Of a stretch of 36,543 nt of DNA, positions 1-8,655 are shown piece by piece; position 1 is the stretch's first letter, and every line of letters begins with the position of its first letter. A model generated the notes under the pieces. It saw nothing but the letters and a program-made list of their open reading frames with translations. It was not told the DNA's origin and did not search any database. The stretch comes from a bacterium (lineage in GTDB: Bacteria; Patescibacteriota; Saccharimonadia; CAILAD01; GCA-016700035). The stretch is from contig JADZGC010000009.1 of the NCBI GenBank assembly GCA_020854115.1, forward strand, positions 1-36,543. The letters are read 5' to 3'. A program made the position numbers and the translations under genes.

Positions 1-356
1 AAGACTAGTTTAGTCTAGTTACGTGCTTCCTTTCGGAGCAGTTCGAGTAACTTTGTGTACATGTTCTCATGTCTCATATTATACCCGAATTCACATTCTT
101 TGAGATGCAGGTTGAAATGGTCTTTTCCCAGCCCTCATGGTTTAGCTGGTCGCACTTTGGCAATACTCCAGAAGTTTTAGATACCGCTCATGTGGTTTTT
201 GGATTGTTCCGAGCGACAAATTCATTCTGCCCGCTCCACGGCCACGGACACCACCCACGCGACGTGGACCAAAGCCTTGAGTCGGGCCGCTAAACTGCTT
301 CTGATCGCACAACCTGATAAAGGAAACATCGAAACTGCTCATGCTAAAATACATAC
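1..356. other. Left-edge stretch without a supported gene
   Basis: I see no convincing gene here. Open frames exist on both strands (69-293 plus, 142-354 minus), but neither has a ribosome binding site or a recognisable domain, and they overlap each other. Positions 2-15 hold a small inverted repeat (AGACTA, 3-nt loop, TAGTCT) without a T-run, so it is not a clear terminator. The right end carries the promoter of the permease. The stretch could be the remnant of a gene or the tail of a structure cut by the window edge. Confidence 0.4.
342..350 (+). promoter_or_regulatory. Extended -10 promoter of the permease, leaderless geometry
   Basis: TGcTAAAAT ends 6 nt before the ATG at 357, so the predicted transcription start falls on or next to the start codon. 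No Shine-Dalgarno sequence can fit. The same geometry recurs at 2377, 6212 (minus) and 6241. Confidence 0.6.
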
Positions 357-1553
357 ATGACTTCGAAAAAAATAGAGCTCAAGCGCAGCATATCGCTGCC
401 AATCCTCACGCTCTTCGGGCTTGGAAATGTCCTCGGTGCAGGTATCTATGTCTTGATAGGCAAAGTCGCCGGCGAGGCCGGTACCGCAGCGCCACTATCG
501 TTCATCATTGCCGCCGGTATCGCGGGGCTGACAGCCCTATCGTATATGGAGCTCTCACACCGCTTCCCAGTCAGCGCAGGCGCGAGTGCCTATGTACATG
601 AGGGCTTGAAGCTCAAGCCGCTGGCGCAGTTCGTTGGACTGCTTATCCTCTTGTCTGCGATATTCTCATCCGCCACCCTTGCGATCGGCTTTGCTGGGTA
701 CATGCAAAGTTTTGTCGATATCTCAACGCCAATTCTCGTCATTTTGCTTTTCCTAGGACTCGGCGCAATTACAGCCTACGGTATCGCCGAATCTTCAAAG
801 ACTGCAGCCATCATAACCATCTTAGAGATCGTAGGGCTAGCTATGATTATCTGGGCAGGGCGCGATATCTTAGTGAGCTTAGATACATACCAGTCGGTAC
901 AAACGTCTCGGGTATCTATTACGGCTATTCTGGGTGGTGCTTTTTTAGCTTTTTATGCCTTCATAGGTTTCGAAGATATCGTCAATGTAGCCGAAGAATC
1001 TAAGGCGCCTGCAAAAATCATGCCCTTAGCAATCATCATTGCGCTGATCGCAGCGACCGTACTGTACATTCTGGTAGTCATTGTTGCCACCCACTCAATC
1101 CCAATTGAAAGTCTAGCCGCCTCTCAAACCCCACTCGCCGACATTTTTACAGGCATCACAAAAACTCCTGGCACACTCATCTCGACCATCGGTATTCTTT
1201 CGGCTATCAACGGCGTATTAGTACACCTCGTACTCGTATCGCGGCTGTTATACGGTATGGCTCAGCGCGGCCTCATTCACGCTCACTTCGGAGCAGTACA
1301 TCGTAAGACGCGCACGCCCATCTTAGCCACCATCATCTCGGTAATCGTCATGACAGCAGCCGCGCTCAGTCTGCCGATTGTTTCTCTCGCAAGCCTGACA
1401 AGCTACGTCGTACTGATTCTATTCTGTCTGGTAAATTTAAGCCTGATTGTTATTAAGTTCAGGCCAGCCGCCAGACAGCCCAAACTATCTATCCCGATCA
1501 TTATTCCGATACTTGGCTTAATACTTTCAGCGCTGATGGTATTCGTTGGCTGA
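357..1553 (+). CDS. APC-superfamily amino acid permease
   Basis: Predicted inner-membrane amino-acid/cation symporter or exchanger of the APC superfamily. The N-terminus has the helix-1 signature of the family (GLGNVLGAGIYVLIGKVAGE, about residues 21-40), where the unwound Gly-rich segment binds the amino-acid backbone. About eleven hydrophobic helices follow. At 398 aa it is shorter than common relatives (430-480 aa) and seems to lack the last one or two helices. The substrate cannot be read from sequence; import fits an organism presumed to depend on scavenging. The start at 357 is supported by the -10 element 6 nt upstream and the lack of any Shine-Dalgarno site. Confidence 0.88.
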   Translation: MTSKKIELKRSISLPILTLFGLGNVLGAGIYVLIGKVAGEAGTAAPLSFIIAAGIAGLTALSYMELSHRFPVSAGASAYVHEGLKLKPLAQFVGLLILLSAIFSSATLAIGFAGYMQSFVDISTPILVILLFLGLGAITAYGIAESSKTAAIITILEIVGLAMIIWAGRDILVSLDTYQSVQTSRVSITAILGGAFLAFYAFIGFEDIVNVAEESKAPAKIMPLAIIIALIAATVLYILVVIVATHSIPIESLAASQTPLADIFTGITKTPGTLISTIGILSAINGVLVHLVLVSRLLYGMAQRGLIHAHFGAVHRKTRTPILATIISVIVMTAAALSLPIVSLASLTSYVVLILFCLVNLSLIVIKFRPAARQPKLSIPIIIPILGLILSALMVFVG

Positions 1554-1587
1554 GAATACGTTACAATCTATAAAAGGAGGACATGGT

Positions 1588-2070
1588 ATGGGGCCAACAC
1601 CAAAAGAGCGAGCTGAAAGACAACCGGACATTGGGGCCATTGAAGCTGAGAAGAATCAAAATGCGCAAGACCTAAAGAAGATTGTGCAGGCGCAATCGGA
1701 GCGCGAGCCGCAGGAAGAAGTGGTTGAGAAAGGTGACGCATTCTTGTCGAAGCGTACAAGTGGCGCAATGACTATATTACACCACCTGACGCACTTGCCC
1801 GAAAAAAGAGATGACTACGGAGGTAATACATCAGATCGAGCAGTGAATGCACTACTCAAGACAATGGGGGTCGTCGTGGCTGCAATTGGGGTTAAGGCCG
1901 GCATCAGTGCCGATCAAGTACCCGTACTAGCCGAAACGATTGTTGGTACAACTAGTTTTGGACTGTTGGCAACATCGATTTTGCAGGGGATGCTTGCAGA
2001 CAGTGAGACCCGAGATTTGCGAAGACTTTCAAATCAACCGCATGCTACTGATGGGGAGTCTGTAGCATGA
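1588..2070 (+). CDS. Hypothetical protein with C-terminal hydrophobic segment
   Basis: I do not recognise this 160-aa protein. The first ~100 residues are polar and charged (many E, K, Q) and probably flexible or helical. Roughly residues 90-145 contain two moderately hydrophobic stretches (MGVVVAAIGVKAG and GTTSFGLLATSILQG), so it may be membrane-associated. I chose the ATG at 1588 because GGAGG lies 7 nt upstream; a longer in-frame TTG start at 1546 would overlap the permease. Its stop overlaps the next start (ATGA), so the two are translationally coupled and probably act together. Confidence 0.7.
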   Translation: MGPTPKERAERQPDIGAIEAEKNQNAQDLKKIVQAQSEREPQEEVVEKGDAFLSKRTSGAMTILHHLTHLPEKRDDYGGNTSDRAVNALLKTMGVVVAAIGVKAGISADQVPVLAETIVGTTSFGLLATSILQGMLADSETRDLRRLSNQPHATDGESVA

Positions 2071-2354
2071 ATATCCAGGAAATCACAACTCTAGACCAGC
2101 TCAAGACACACCTCTTGGAGCGTGGCGCCAACAATGAACAGGTGAACCAGCAGGTCGGCAAACTCGGGGACGTCATTGTCCTCGAAACGCTCGCTACACT
2201 ATTATCTCAGCGACCACCATCTGAGAAACTCGCAAACGACGATGCTGCAGCAGAGTATATCCGCACCAACTTTAGTAGTGAAGAAATCAGCCAGCAACTA
2301 GAAGAAACTGCCACAGATCTCGTGCAAGAATACCTTACTGCCATAGCTAGTTAG
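2067..2354 (+). CDS. Small acidic helical protein, unknown function
   Basis: A 95-aa soluble, acidic, probably all-helical protein without signal peptide or membrane segment. It starts inside the stop codon of the previous gene (ATGA at 2067-2070), implying coupled translation. It resembles the short acidic proteins found as orphan families in CPR genomes, but I cannot name a family. There is no cysteine, and no catalytic motif is visible. Confidence 0.65.
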   Translation: MNIQEITTLDQLKTHLLERGANNEQVNQQVGKLGDVIVLETLATLLSQRPPSEKLANDDAAAEYIRTNFSSEEISQQLEETATDLVQEYLTAIAS

Positions 2355-2376
2355 AACACCTTCTTGATTACGCTTA

Positions 2377-2385
2377 TGCTATGAT
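2377..2385 (+). promoter_or_regulatory. Extended -10 promoter of glycerate kinase, leaderless geometry
   Basis: TGcTATGAT ends 6 nt before the ATG at 2392. The predicted transcript would start at the A of the start codon. No good -35 is visible at the expected distance, as is common with extended -10 promoters. Confidence 0.6.
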
Positions 2386-2391
2386 GATCGT

Positions 2392-3660
2392 ATGATCATC
2401 AAGAACATGAACAATCTCGCCAAGACACCTCTGCGTCGAGATGCTCTCGAGATCATTGAGGCTGGCTATGAAGCAATCAGTATCGAGTCAATCTTCCGCA
2501 ACGCCGTAAAACTTCATGATAATCAATTAACCATCGCGGACCAGACTTTTGACCTTGATGAACATGAGGAAGTGTATGTCGTCGGTGCCGGTAAAGGTTC
2601 GGCACTCGCCGCGCAGCAAATCGAACGCATTCTCGGAGCGGGGCGCATTTCGTCTGGTCTCGTTATCGACCTCACTCGTCATCGTCTGAAGAAAATCCGT
2701 TCACTGTCGGGCACTCATCCATTACCATCAGAGAAGAACATCCGAGCCACCAAAAAACTTGTCGAACTCCTCAAGCGCACCCGTAAGAACGACCTGGTGA
2801 TCGCTATTATTTGCGGCGGCGGCTCAGCGTTAGCATGTCAGCCAGGTGGGTTAACCTGCCTCGAGCTACAATTCATTAGCTCAGTACTATTGCGCGCCGG
2901 CGCAACAATCCAAGAAATCAATACCGTTCGCAAGCACGTTTCACTCTTTCATGGTGGTCGCATGGCGGCATATGCGTATCCGTCAACGGTAGCAAGCCTC
3001 ATCATCTCCGATGTACCTGGTGATGACATTAGTATGGTTTCCTCGGGGCCAACCGTACTTGATAAAACCACGCGCCTACAAGCTCAGCGCATCACCAAAA
3101 AATACGGACTACCAAACATTCAGCTCCTCGAGACCCCAAAAGACACGAAGTACTTTAAAAAAGTACACAATATCCTGCTCGCGAATGGCAAGACGACACT
3201 TGATGCCATGCGCCACAAAGCCCGATCGCTTGGCTACAAGCCTCGCACGTATGACTCACATCTCAATGGGCTCGCCAAGCAAGTAGGGCCGACGCTCGCA
3301 AAAACCGTCAAGCCAGGTGAAGCACTTATCGCCTGCGGCGAAACTGAAGTCGTGGTAACTCATCCCGGCAAAGGCGGTCGCAATCAAGACCTTGTGCTAT
3401 CATCCATCCAACACTTACCGCAACATTCCGCAATCATCTCAGCCGCCTCAGATGGAAAGGACAATGTTCCGGTGGCCGGGGCTATCGCCGATAGCGTATG
3501 GACAGTCTCTCAATGTCGTCGTAAACGAATCGATCCACAGGCCGCCGTCGAAAAAAATCGCAGCTATCGTGCATTGCGTCGGCTCGGTGACCATCTACAA
3601 ATCAAAAAAGTGACGGCCAATGTCTCTGACTTCGTGCTCGTACTGAGAGACAAGCAATGA
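2392..3660 (+). CDS. gckA: Glycerate 2-kinase (DUF4147/MOFRL family)
   Basis: Phosphorylates D-glycerate with ATP to 2-phosphoglycerate, which enters lower glycolysis. The 422-aa length and block order fit the family: VVGAGKGSALAAQQIE (~residues 64-79) in the N-terminal Rossmann-like domain, GGGSAL (~142-147), the TVRKHVS..HGGRMA stretch (~183-196), SDVPGDD (~205-211), and a C-terminal MOFRL domain with CGETEVVV and GGRNQDLVL followed by ASDGKDNVPVAGA. The stop overlaps the start of the dehydrogenase (ATGA), so the two enzymes are translated together. This suggests a hydroxypyruvate-to-glycerate-to-2PG route, although the partner could also be a lactate dehydrogenase. Start 2392 is supported by the leaderless promoter. 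Confidence 0.9.
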   Translation: MIIKNMNNLAKTPLRRDALEIIEAGYEAISIESIFRNAVKLHDNQLTIADQTFDLDEHEEVYVVGAGKGSALAAQQIERILGAGRISSGLVIDLTRHRLKKIRSLSGTHPLPSEKNIRATKKLVELLKRTRKNDLVIAIICGGGSALACQPGGLTCLELQFISSVLLRAGATIQEINTVRKHVSLFHGGRMAAYAYPSTVASLIISDVPGDDISMVSSGPTVLDKTTRLQAQRITKKYGLPNIQLLETPKDTKYFKKVHNILLANGKTTLDAMRHKARSLGYKPRTYDSHLNGLAKQVGPTLAKTVKPGEALIACGETEVVVTHPGKGGRNQDLVLSSIQHLPQHSAIISAASDGKDNVPVAGAIADSVWTVSQCRRKRIDPQAAVEKNRSYRALRRLGDHLQIKKVTANVSDFVLVLRDKQ

Positions 3661-4673
3661 GCCGCAAGAAACCGACACTAATCATTTATTCGAGTAGCAG
3701 GGCTGACGAACTGCTGTTTCGCCGCAGCTTCCCATACCATGAAGTCGTCGGCATTCCTTCTCCTGTCATAGATCCTAGTTGTCCAGCAGTCAAACAAGCA
3801 GAGGTTATCGCGATACATGTCGCGAGCCACGTTGGTGCAACTCAACTCAAATATTTTCCGAGGCTCAAGCACATCGCCTGTCGCTCAACTGGGTATGACA
3901 TGGTTGATATTGGGGCTGCAAAAAAGCGCGGGGTCATCGTCACAAATGTGCCAAGCTACGGTGAGCATACCGTTGCAGAATACGCCATGCTCCTAGCCAT
4001 GCTTGTGCTGCGGCGCATACCGGCCACCCTTGACGCCGTCAGCCAAGGAGATATTAGTGCCCAAGAACTCACTGGGCACGATCTAGCAGGTAAAACGCTC
4101 GGCGTACTCGGGACTGGTCGAATTGGACTACGAGTGATTCATATTGCGCGCGGCTTCAATATGCGCGTCATCGCCCACGACGTCTACCCAGATCACAACA
4201 AGGCAATAGAGCTCGGCTTTGAATATCGTGTATTTAATGATGTACTAGAGCAGTCGGATATTGTAAGTCTCCATATGCCAGGCACCAAGCAAAATACCCA
4301 CATCATCAATGCCTCGGCACTCGCCCGCATGAAACCATCAGCCGTGCTCATAAACACAGCGCGCGGCTCACTCGTCAGTACCAACGCACTCATTAAAGCT
4401 CTCAAATCCAACCAGCTGGCAGGCGCCGGCCTGGATGTTGTAGAAGGTGAGCAATATCTAGATCTTGATGAAGAACTACACATGATCGCCGAGAAACGCA
4501 CCATTCCAGCCGACGTAAAAAACTTAGAGATACTGCGCGCACTTCCACAGGTGATTATGACCTCACACAATGCCTACAACACCACAGAAGCTCTGATGCG
4601 AATCCGCGAAACCACACGCGATAATATCCGCTCAGTGATCGATGGCACGCCACAGAACGTGGTGAGCAAATAG
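3657..4673 (+). CDS. NAD-dependent D-2-hydroxyacid dehydrogenase
   Basis: Cytosolic oxidoreductase interconverting a 2-oxoacid and its D-2-hydroxyacid. The substrate-domain block RSTGYDMVDIGAAKKRG and VAEYAM precede the NAD-binding GTGRIG (~residues 151-156), with Asp/Tyr after the second strand (HDVYP). The catalytic Arg is in NTARGSL, a Glu lies in the VVEGE region, and the catalytic His is in TSHNAYNTTEA near the C-terminus. The 338-aa length is normal. The long acidic stretch after VVEGEQ and the TSHNA..TEEAL-like end resemble D-lactate dehydrogenases; coupling to glycerate kinase instead suggests hydroxypyruvate/glyoxylate reductase. I cannot decide between them. Confidence 0.88.
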   Translation: MSRKKPTLIIYSSSRADELLFRRSFPYHEVVGIPSPVIDPSCPAVKQAEVIAIHVASHVGATQLKYFPRLKHIACRSTGYDMVDIGAAKKRGVIVTNVPSYGEHTVAEYAMLLAMLVLRRIPATLDAVSQGDISAQELTGHDLAGKTLGVLGTGRIGLRVIHIARGFNMRVIAHDVYPDHNKAIELGFEYRVFNDVLEQSDIVSLHMPGTKQNTHIINASALARMKPSAVLINTARGSLVSTNALIKALKSNQLAGAGLDVVEGEQYLDLDEELHMIAEKRTIPADVKNLEILRALPQVIMTSHNAYNTTEALMRIRETTRDNIRSVIDGTPQNVVSK

Positions 4674-4684
4674 ACTCTGTCAGG

Positions 4685-4690
4685 TATACT
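4685..4690 (+). promoter_or_regulatory. -10 box of the alpha/beta hydrolase
   Basis: TATACT ends 8 nt before the ATG at 4699; no Shine-Dalgarno sequence lies between. This fits near-leaderless transcription. No clear -35 element is visible. Confidence 0.5.
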
Positions 4691-4698
4691 AGTAGTCA

Positions 4699-5532
4699 AT
4701 GTTGCCCGATTCAATACATCGTTTATTGCGCATCCCGTACGTACTAAAAACTCGCTGCTATGGCCACGGCAAAATAACTATTGTCTTTCTCCATGGCATA
4801 GCCTCTTACAAAGAGATCTGGCAACCCATCATGCAGCCACTCGAGCATGAATATCGCTGCGTCACCATCGATCTCCTTGGGCATGGGCACAGTTCGAAGC
4901 CCACGAATATCCATTATGATGTGCGGGCACATATACGATCGATTCGCTGGACACTCTTCTGGCGAGGTATTTGGAGACCAAAGATTATTGTCGGCTATTC
5001 GATGGGAGGTATCATCGGCGTCCACTGGACACGTCTACACCCACGATGGATCGAAAAGCTCGTGCTCGTGTCAATGCCTATCTACCATCACGCTGCAGAG
5101 TCAAAAGATATCAGGCTCGAAAATCTCATCGACAAAGGATATTTAACATTTTATAAAGTTCTACGCAACGCGCCGCGCGACTTGATTATTCGTTCCGCCC
5201 GGGCATTAGTTAGCCACATGCCAACTCTCAATATGCAGGCTCGACTCGATGAGCAAAACTGGTATCCAGTGGTCAGCTCGCTCAAGCACACTATCGAAGA
5301 GCAAACCACCACGCATGATATCAAGTCACTTCCAAATGACCTACCAATAGAAGTACTCTACGGGTCTCTCGATCAAGTAGTGCTCGCCAACAACCTAAAA
5401 AAGGCCTTCATCGAGCGGCCGCGCACCAGGCTCACACGCGTAAACTCAAGCCATGAAATACGACCAAAAATGTATCAAGCTATCGTCCGAGCTATTATTC
5501 GCGAACCGGAGCCTGCCGAGCAGCTCGAATAA
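4699..5532 (+). CDS. Alpha/beta-fold hydrolase
   Basis: A 277-aa serine hydrolase of unknown substrate. The oxyanion-hole block FLHGIASYKEIW is near residues 30-41 and DLLGHGHS follows. The nucleophile elbow is GYSMGG (Ser ~101), the acid is probably Asp in YGSLDQVV (~224) and the base His in NSSHEIRP (~252). No signal peptide, so it is probably cytosolic. Its 3' end overlaps the convergent LOG gene by 38 bp with no terminator between. Esterase, lipase or C-C hydrolase activity are all possible. Confidence 0.85.
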   Translation: MLPDSIHRLLRIPYVLKTRCYGHGKITIVFLHGIASYKEIWQPIMQPLEHEYRCVTIDLLGHGHSSKPTNIHYDVRAHIRSIRWTLFWRGIWRPKIIVGYSMGGIIGVHWTRLHPRWIEKLVLVSMPIYHHAAESKDIRLENLIDKGYLTFYKVLRNAPRDLIIRSARALVSHMPTLNMQARLDEQNWYPVVSSLKHTIEEQTTTHDIKSLPNDLPIEVLYGSLDQVVLANNLKKAFIERPRTRLTRVNSSHEIRPKMYQAIVRAIIREPEPAEQLE

Positions 5533-6205
5533 TTTCATCTGGATCATCACCAATCGTAAAGAGCCGCATATCTCGTTCGGAGATATAACCATCACGTAGT
5601 GCATAACTCGACAACATTCGCTCAATCGGCTGCCAATATCGGCTGCCAAAACAATAAATTGGAATTGGCTGGATCTTGCGAGTCTGTATAAGCGTAATGA
5701 GTTCAAAAAACTCATCGAGAGTACCATATCCACCTGGAAAAAAAATATACATTGACGCAGCAAAGCTTAAGGCTACTTTACGTGAAAAGAAATAATGAAA
5801 CTTAAGCTCACGATTCGCGTAATGATTTTTTGGCTCAGCGTTCGGTATATCTATCTGAAAGCCAACTGACACACCGCCAGCTTCTGCGGCCCCACGATTT
5901 GCCGCTTCCATGATGCCAGGACCCCCGCCAGTCACAATTGCTAGTCCTGCGTCTTTAGCTAGGCGGTAGGCGAGCCGACGAGCCTCACCATAGTATTGAT
6001 TTCCTTCACGAACAGCATTAGAGCCAAAAATGCTCACACTCTTCGGCAGCTCTTCCAAGAGATCAAATGCTCGACGAAATTCCGTCTCAATACGCTCGAC
6101 ACGCTTCGTCGTCTCGGGGTCTTCGCCAGGATGAGTCTCGTACATCGTGCAAAGTTCTCGCATTCGGGCACGTGAGTAATCATGAGACTTGTTTGGCTTA
6201 ACCAT
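5495..6205 (-). CDS. LOG-family Rossmann protein (TIGR00730-like)
   Basis: Member of the family once annotated as lysine decarboxylase; characterised members are nucleoside 5'-monophosphate phosphoribohydrolases that release a free base. The two diagnostic motifs are present: GGGPGIMEAANRGA (mid-protein) and PGGYGTLDEFFE. Length is about 236 aa. Two Met codons are close together (6211 and 6205). I chose 6205 because the extended -10 TGgTACAAT sits exactly 6 nt upstream of it, matching the leaderless geometry of neighbouring genes, whereas a transcript from that promoter would not contain the 6211 codon. Confidence 0.85.
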   Translation of the reverse strand: MVKPNKSHDYSRARMRELCTMYETHPGEDPETTKRVERIETEFRRAFDLLEELPKSVSIFGSNAVREGNQYYGEARRLAYRLAKDAGLAIVTGGGPGIMEAANRGAAEAGGVSVGFQIDIPNAEPKNHYANRELKFHYFFSRKVALSFAASMYIFFPGGYGTLDEFFELITLIQTRKIQPIPIYCFGSRYWQPIERMLSSYALRDGYISERDMRLFTIGDDPDEIIRAARQAPVRE

Positions 6206-6211
6206 AAGCAT

Positions 6212-6220
6212 ATTGTACCA
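6212..6220 (-). promoter_or_regulatory. Extended -10 promoter of the LOG gene, leaderless
   Basis: Read on the minus strand, TGgTACAAT ends 6 nt before the ATG at 6205. It overlaps the upstream ATG at 6211, so it decides the start codon. Confidence 0.6.
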
Positions 6221-6240
6221 GAATTAGATCATATCGATCG

Positions 6241-6249
6241 TGCTACAAT
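6241..6249 (+). promoter_or_regulatory. Extended -10 promoter upstream of the P-type ATPase
   Basis: TGcTACAAT ends 7 nt before an ATG at 6257 that opens a 12-codon ORF. It lies divergent from the LOG promoter, with about 20 bp between the two -10 elements. Confidence 0.6.
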
Positions 6250-6256
6250 AAGAAGC

Positions 6257-6295
6257 ATGAATACTCAATGCGAACAGGCAATCGCAGCTCGATGA
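6257..6295 (+). CDS. Possible leaderless 12-codon upstream ORF
   Basis: The ATG at 6257 is where a transcript from the -10 at 6241-6249 should begin. It opens a 12-codon frame (MNTQCEQAIAAR) whose TGA overlaps the in-frame ATG of the ATPase at 6292 (ATGA). This is the arrangement expected of a coupled leader peptide. It could equally be chance, with the ATPase starting at 6268. Confidence 0.35.
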   Translation: MNTQCEQAIAAR

Positions 6296-8610
6296 GTACC
6301 TCGCAGCGCCGCTTCTGGAAAGATATTGGTGCGATCGTCTTGCGCCACACCGTCAGCGTCGTTACGTTTGTAATGGGCAGTGTGATAATCCTCCTTCTTT
6401 GGTTTGGCGAGGTGCGTGACGCATTATTTATATCAAGTGTACTGGTCATCAATATCGCCACTGGCATCATCCAGGAAATCCGAGCACGCATCGTTCTCGA
6501 ACGACTGGCGAGTATGCTGCCCCGTACTGCTCGACGACTGTTCGAAGATGGCACAACCAAAGACATCCCAATCGAGCAAATCCATATCCACGATCGGCTA
6601 TCAATACGTACCGGCGATCAGATACCCGTCGATGGTCGTCTGTTGAATTCAGTAGGACTTGAAGTCAACGAAGCTTTTTTGACTGGCGAATCTACTAGTA
6701 TAGTGAAAAAACTTGACCAGGTGGTGTATGCTGGCAGCTTCGTCACCGCGGGTGAGGGAATCATCCAGGTAGTCGCCGTGGGGCACGAGACCAAGCTAGG
6801 GGCGATGACCGACGAGGTCAAAAAACATGAGTGGCACAGCACCCCAATCCAGCGCGCTTTGGCTGGCATAATTAGTGTCTTGAGCTACACTCTCATCATC
6901 GCTGTCATTGCCTTATTCGTACGACAACAGTACGTCGGCGGCGATCCAGTCTCTCTTATAAAACAAATAGCAGCCCTAACCGGAACTATCATCCCTGAAG
7001 GATTGATCCTAGCCTCAACGCTGCTCTTTGCGTATGGCGCTATCAAACTCCTACGTCGCCAAGTTCTTCTGCAGCATATTCATTCCGCGGAAGCGTTAGC
7101 TCGACTGCAAATACTGTGCCTAGATAAAACAGGCACCCTGACCGAACAGAGCGTCACGCTTGGCGAAGTGATTGCCCAGAGCGGGCAGACCAAGCAAGCC
7201 GTAATCCGGGCAGCCCAGCAATATTTCACAAGCTCTGATCCAAAAGGTACACTGGCTCAAGCACTTGGAGCCAGCAAGCCAGGCAATGCTACAGTCACCA
7301 GGAGCTTCGCTAGCGAGCGTAGATATGGCGTCGTCAGGACTGCTTCGCGACAAATCGTAGTAGGTGCACCCGAATCCTTGAGCCAACGCTTCCGCTTTAT
7401 AGTCGGCAGTCGCCTCGAGCAGGCGATCAAAGACTGCACAGAGCGTGGTCAGCGAGTGATACTCGTGGCCACGGCTGGTCGAAATAGTACACTCAAGCAC
7501 CAATCTCGATTGCAAATACTTGGTGTTATTGCCTTCGAGCAGGCGATCAAAAAAACAGCCCCAAAAACACTAAGCTTCTTTAAGAAACGAGCTGTAGCAA
7601 TCAAAATTATTTCAGGCGATCACCCAGCAGCCGTAAAAGCTGTCGCCCAATCTTTGCAGCTCGTCGACCATGAAGAAGCGGTCATACTGGGGACAAAAAT
7701 AGCCAATAAGCAACCTCATGAGTTGGTGCAAATTGTGCGCGAACATACACTTTTCGCACGCATCTCACCACAACAAAAAGCGCAGCTCATCAAGGCCTGC
7801 CAAAAGGTAGGTTACACTGGGATGGTGGGGGACGGAGCCAATGACGCGCTGGCGATCAAGAAAGCCGACCTAGGCATAAGTATGTTCGACGCCGCCGAAA
7901 TAACTCGTTCTGTGGCGGATATCATCCTGCTCAAAAACCAATTCGATGACCTTCCAAAGGGTGTTCGTTTAGCTGACTCAATTATTACAACTATGGAGCT
8001 CATTGGGGCATTATTCTTAAATAAAGTCATCGTAGGTCTCACGCTGCTAGTGACGGCACTGATCACGGCTACGCCGTATCCATTCTCTCCACGCAATATT
8101 ACGATCTTGAATTACTTCATCATCGGGCTCCCAATACTTATTTGGACGCTCTACCCGCGTGATCGACGACGCACCGCCTTCGAACCAGGGTACTTGCGAC
8201 AAATCATGCCCTTCGTGCTTGCCAATGGGCTTATTACATCGGTAGTAAGTGTTGCGGCATTTATCATGGCACGTATATATTACATTGACGTACATATGAC
8301 CCTCTTTACGACTACCCTCACGCTCGGCATGAGTATGCTCATCATTGCTCCACGAGCCTTAGACATTACACCGACTAAAGACTACTCACGTCGTGTTGGC
8401 GCAGCACTTCTGTTTTCGCTATGCGCATTAGCTGGCTTCTTTATGATCGAGCCGGTGCGTCAATTCTTTGGGCTGAGTGGACTACAATCTGACTGGCTGA
8501 CGCTAGGTATCTCGATCTCATGCGCGGCGATTTTAGTGCAATTTATTTCACTCCATCGCCATGCCATGTCACGTATCGGCTTCTGGCTCAGTGCAAACGG
8601 CCGCCTGTAG
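6292..8610 (+). CDS. P-type cation-transporting ATPase
   Basis: Inner-membrane ion pump of ~772 aa. In order: actuator domain with LTGES (~residues 130-134), transmembrane helix 4 with the Pro-containing TGTIIPEGL, phosphorylation motif DKTGTLT (Asp ~278), hinge GDGAND (~513), then C-terminal hydrophobic helices. No N-terminal heavy-metal CxxC domain is present, which argues against a copper/zinc pump. PEGL in helix 4 points to the P2/P3-like (Ca, Mg or monovalent cation) side. The nucleotide-binding domain is short. Alternative starts are 6268 and 6292; I prefer 6292 because it is coupled to the 12-codon frame that begins at the promoter, but this is uncertain by eight residues. Confidence 0.9.
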   Translation: MSTSQRRFWKDIGAIVLRHTVSVVTFVMGSVIILLLWFGEVRDALFISSVLVINIATGIIQEIRARIVLERLASMLPRTARRLFEDGTTKDIPIEQIHIHDRLSIRTGDQIPVDGRLLNSVGLEVNEAFLTGESTSIVKKLDQVVYAGSFVTAGEGIIQVVAVGHETKLGAMTDEVKKHEWHSTPIQRALAGIISVLSYTLIIAVIALFVRQQYVGGDPVSLIKQIAALTGTIIPEGLILASTLLFAYGAIKLLRRQVLLQHIHSAEALARLQILCLDKTGTLTEQSVTLGEVIAQSGQTKQAVIRAAQQYFTSSDPKGTLAQALGASKPGNATVTRSFASERRYGVVRTASRQIVVGAPESLSQRFRFIVGSRLEQAIKDCTERGQRVILVATAGRNSTLKHQSRLQILGVIAFEQAIKKTAPKTLSFFKKRAVAIKIISGDHPAAVKAVAQSLQLVDHEEAVILGTKIANKQPHELVQIVREHTLFARISPQQKAQLIKACQKVGYTGMVGDGANDALAIKKADLGISMFDAAEITRSVADIILLKNQFDDLPKGVRLADSIITTMELIGALFLNKVIVGLTLLVTALITATPYPFSPRNITILNYFIIGLPILIWTLYPRDRRRTAFEPGYLRQIMPFVLANGLITSVVSVAAFIMARIYYIDVHMTLFTTTLTLGMSMLIIAPRALDITPTKDYSRRVGAALLFSLCALAGFFMIEPVRQFFGLSGLQSDWLTLGISISCAAILVQFISLHRHAMSRIGFWLSANGRL

Positions 8611-8617
8611 TTTTTAC

Positions 8618-8646
8618 TTGTCACAATAGTATCAGCACGTCACAAT
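8618..8646 (+). promoter_or_regulatory. Sigma-70-like promoter of the 311-aa membrane protein
   Basis: TTGTCA, 17-nt spacer, CACAAT, ending 9 nt before the ATG at 8656. There is no Shine-Dalgarno sequence between, so the transcript would be nearly leaderless. Confidence 0.45.
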
Positions 8647-8655
8647 GAAGTTATC

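Noticed and set aside
2-15. Inverted repeat as a terminator or attachment site
   Set aside because: Only a 6-bp stem without T-run, at the window edge; no partner copy was seen near the tRNA.
69-293. 74-codon open frame at the left edge
   Set aside because: No ribosome binding site, no domain, overlaps an opposite-strand frame, and the tail is low-complexity His/Arg-like.
7415-7551. 17-bp direct repeat (7415-7431 and 7535-7551) in the ATPase gene
   Set aside because: It encodes the similar short helix EQAIK twice in frame; most likely coincidental codon reuse, with no other repeat structure around it.
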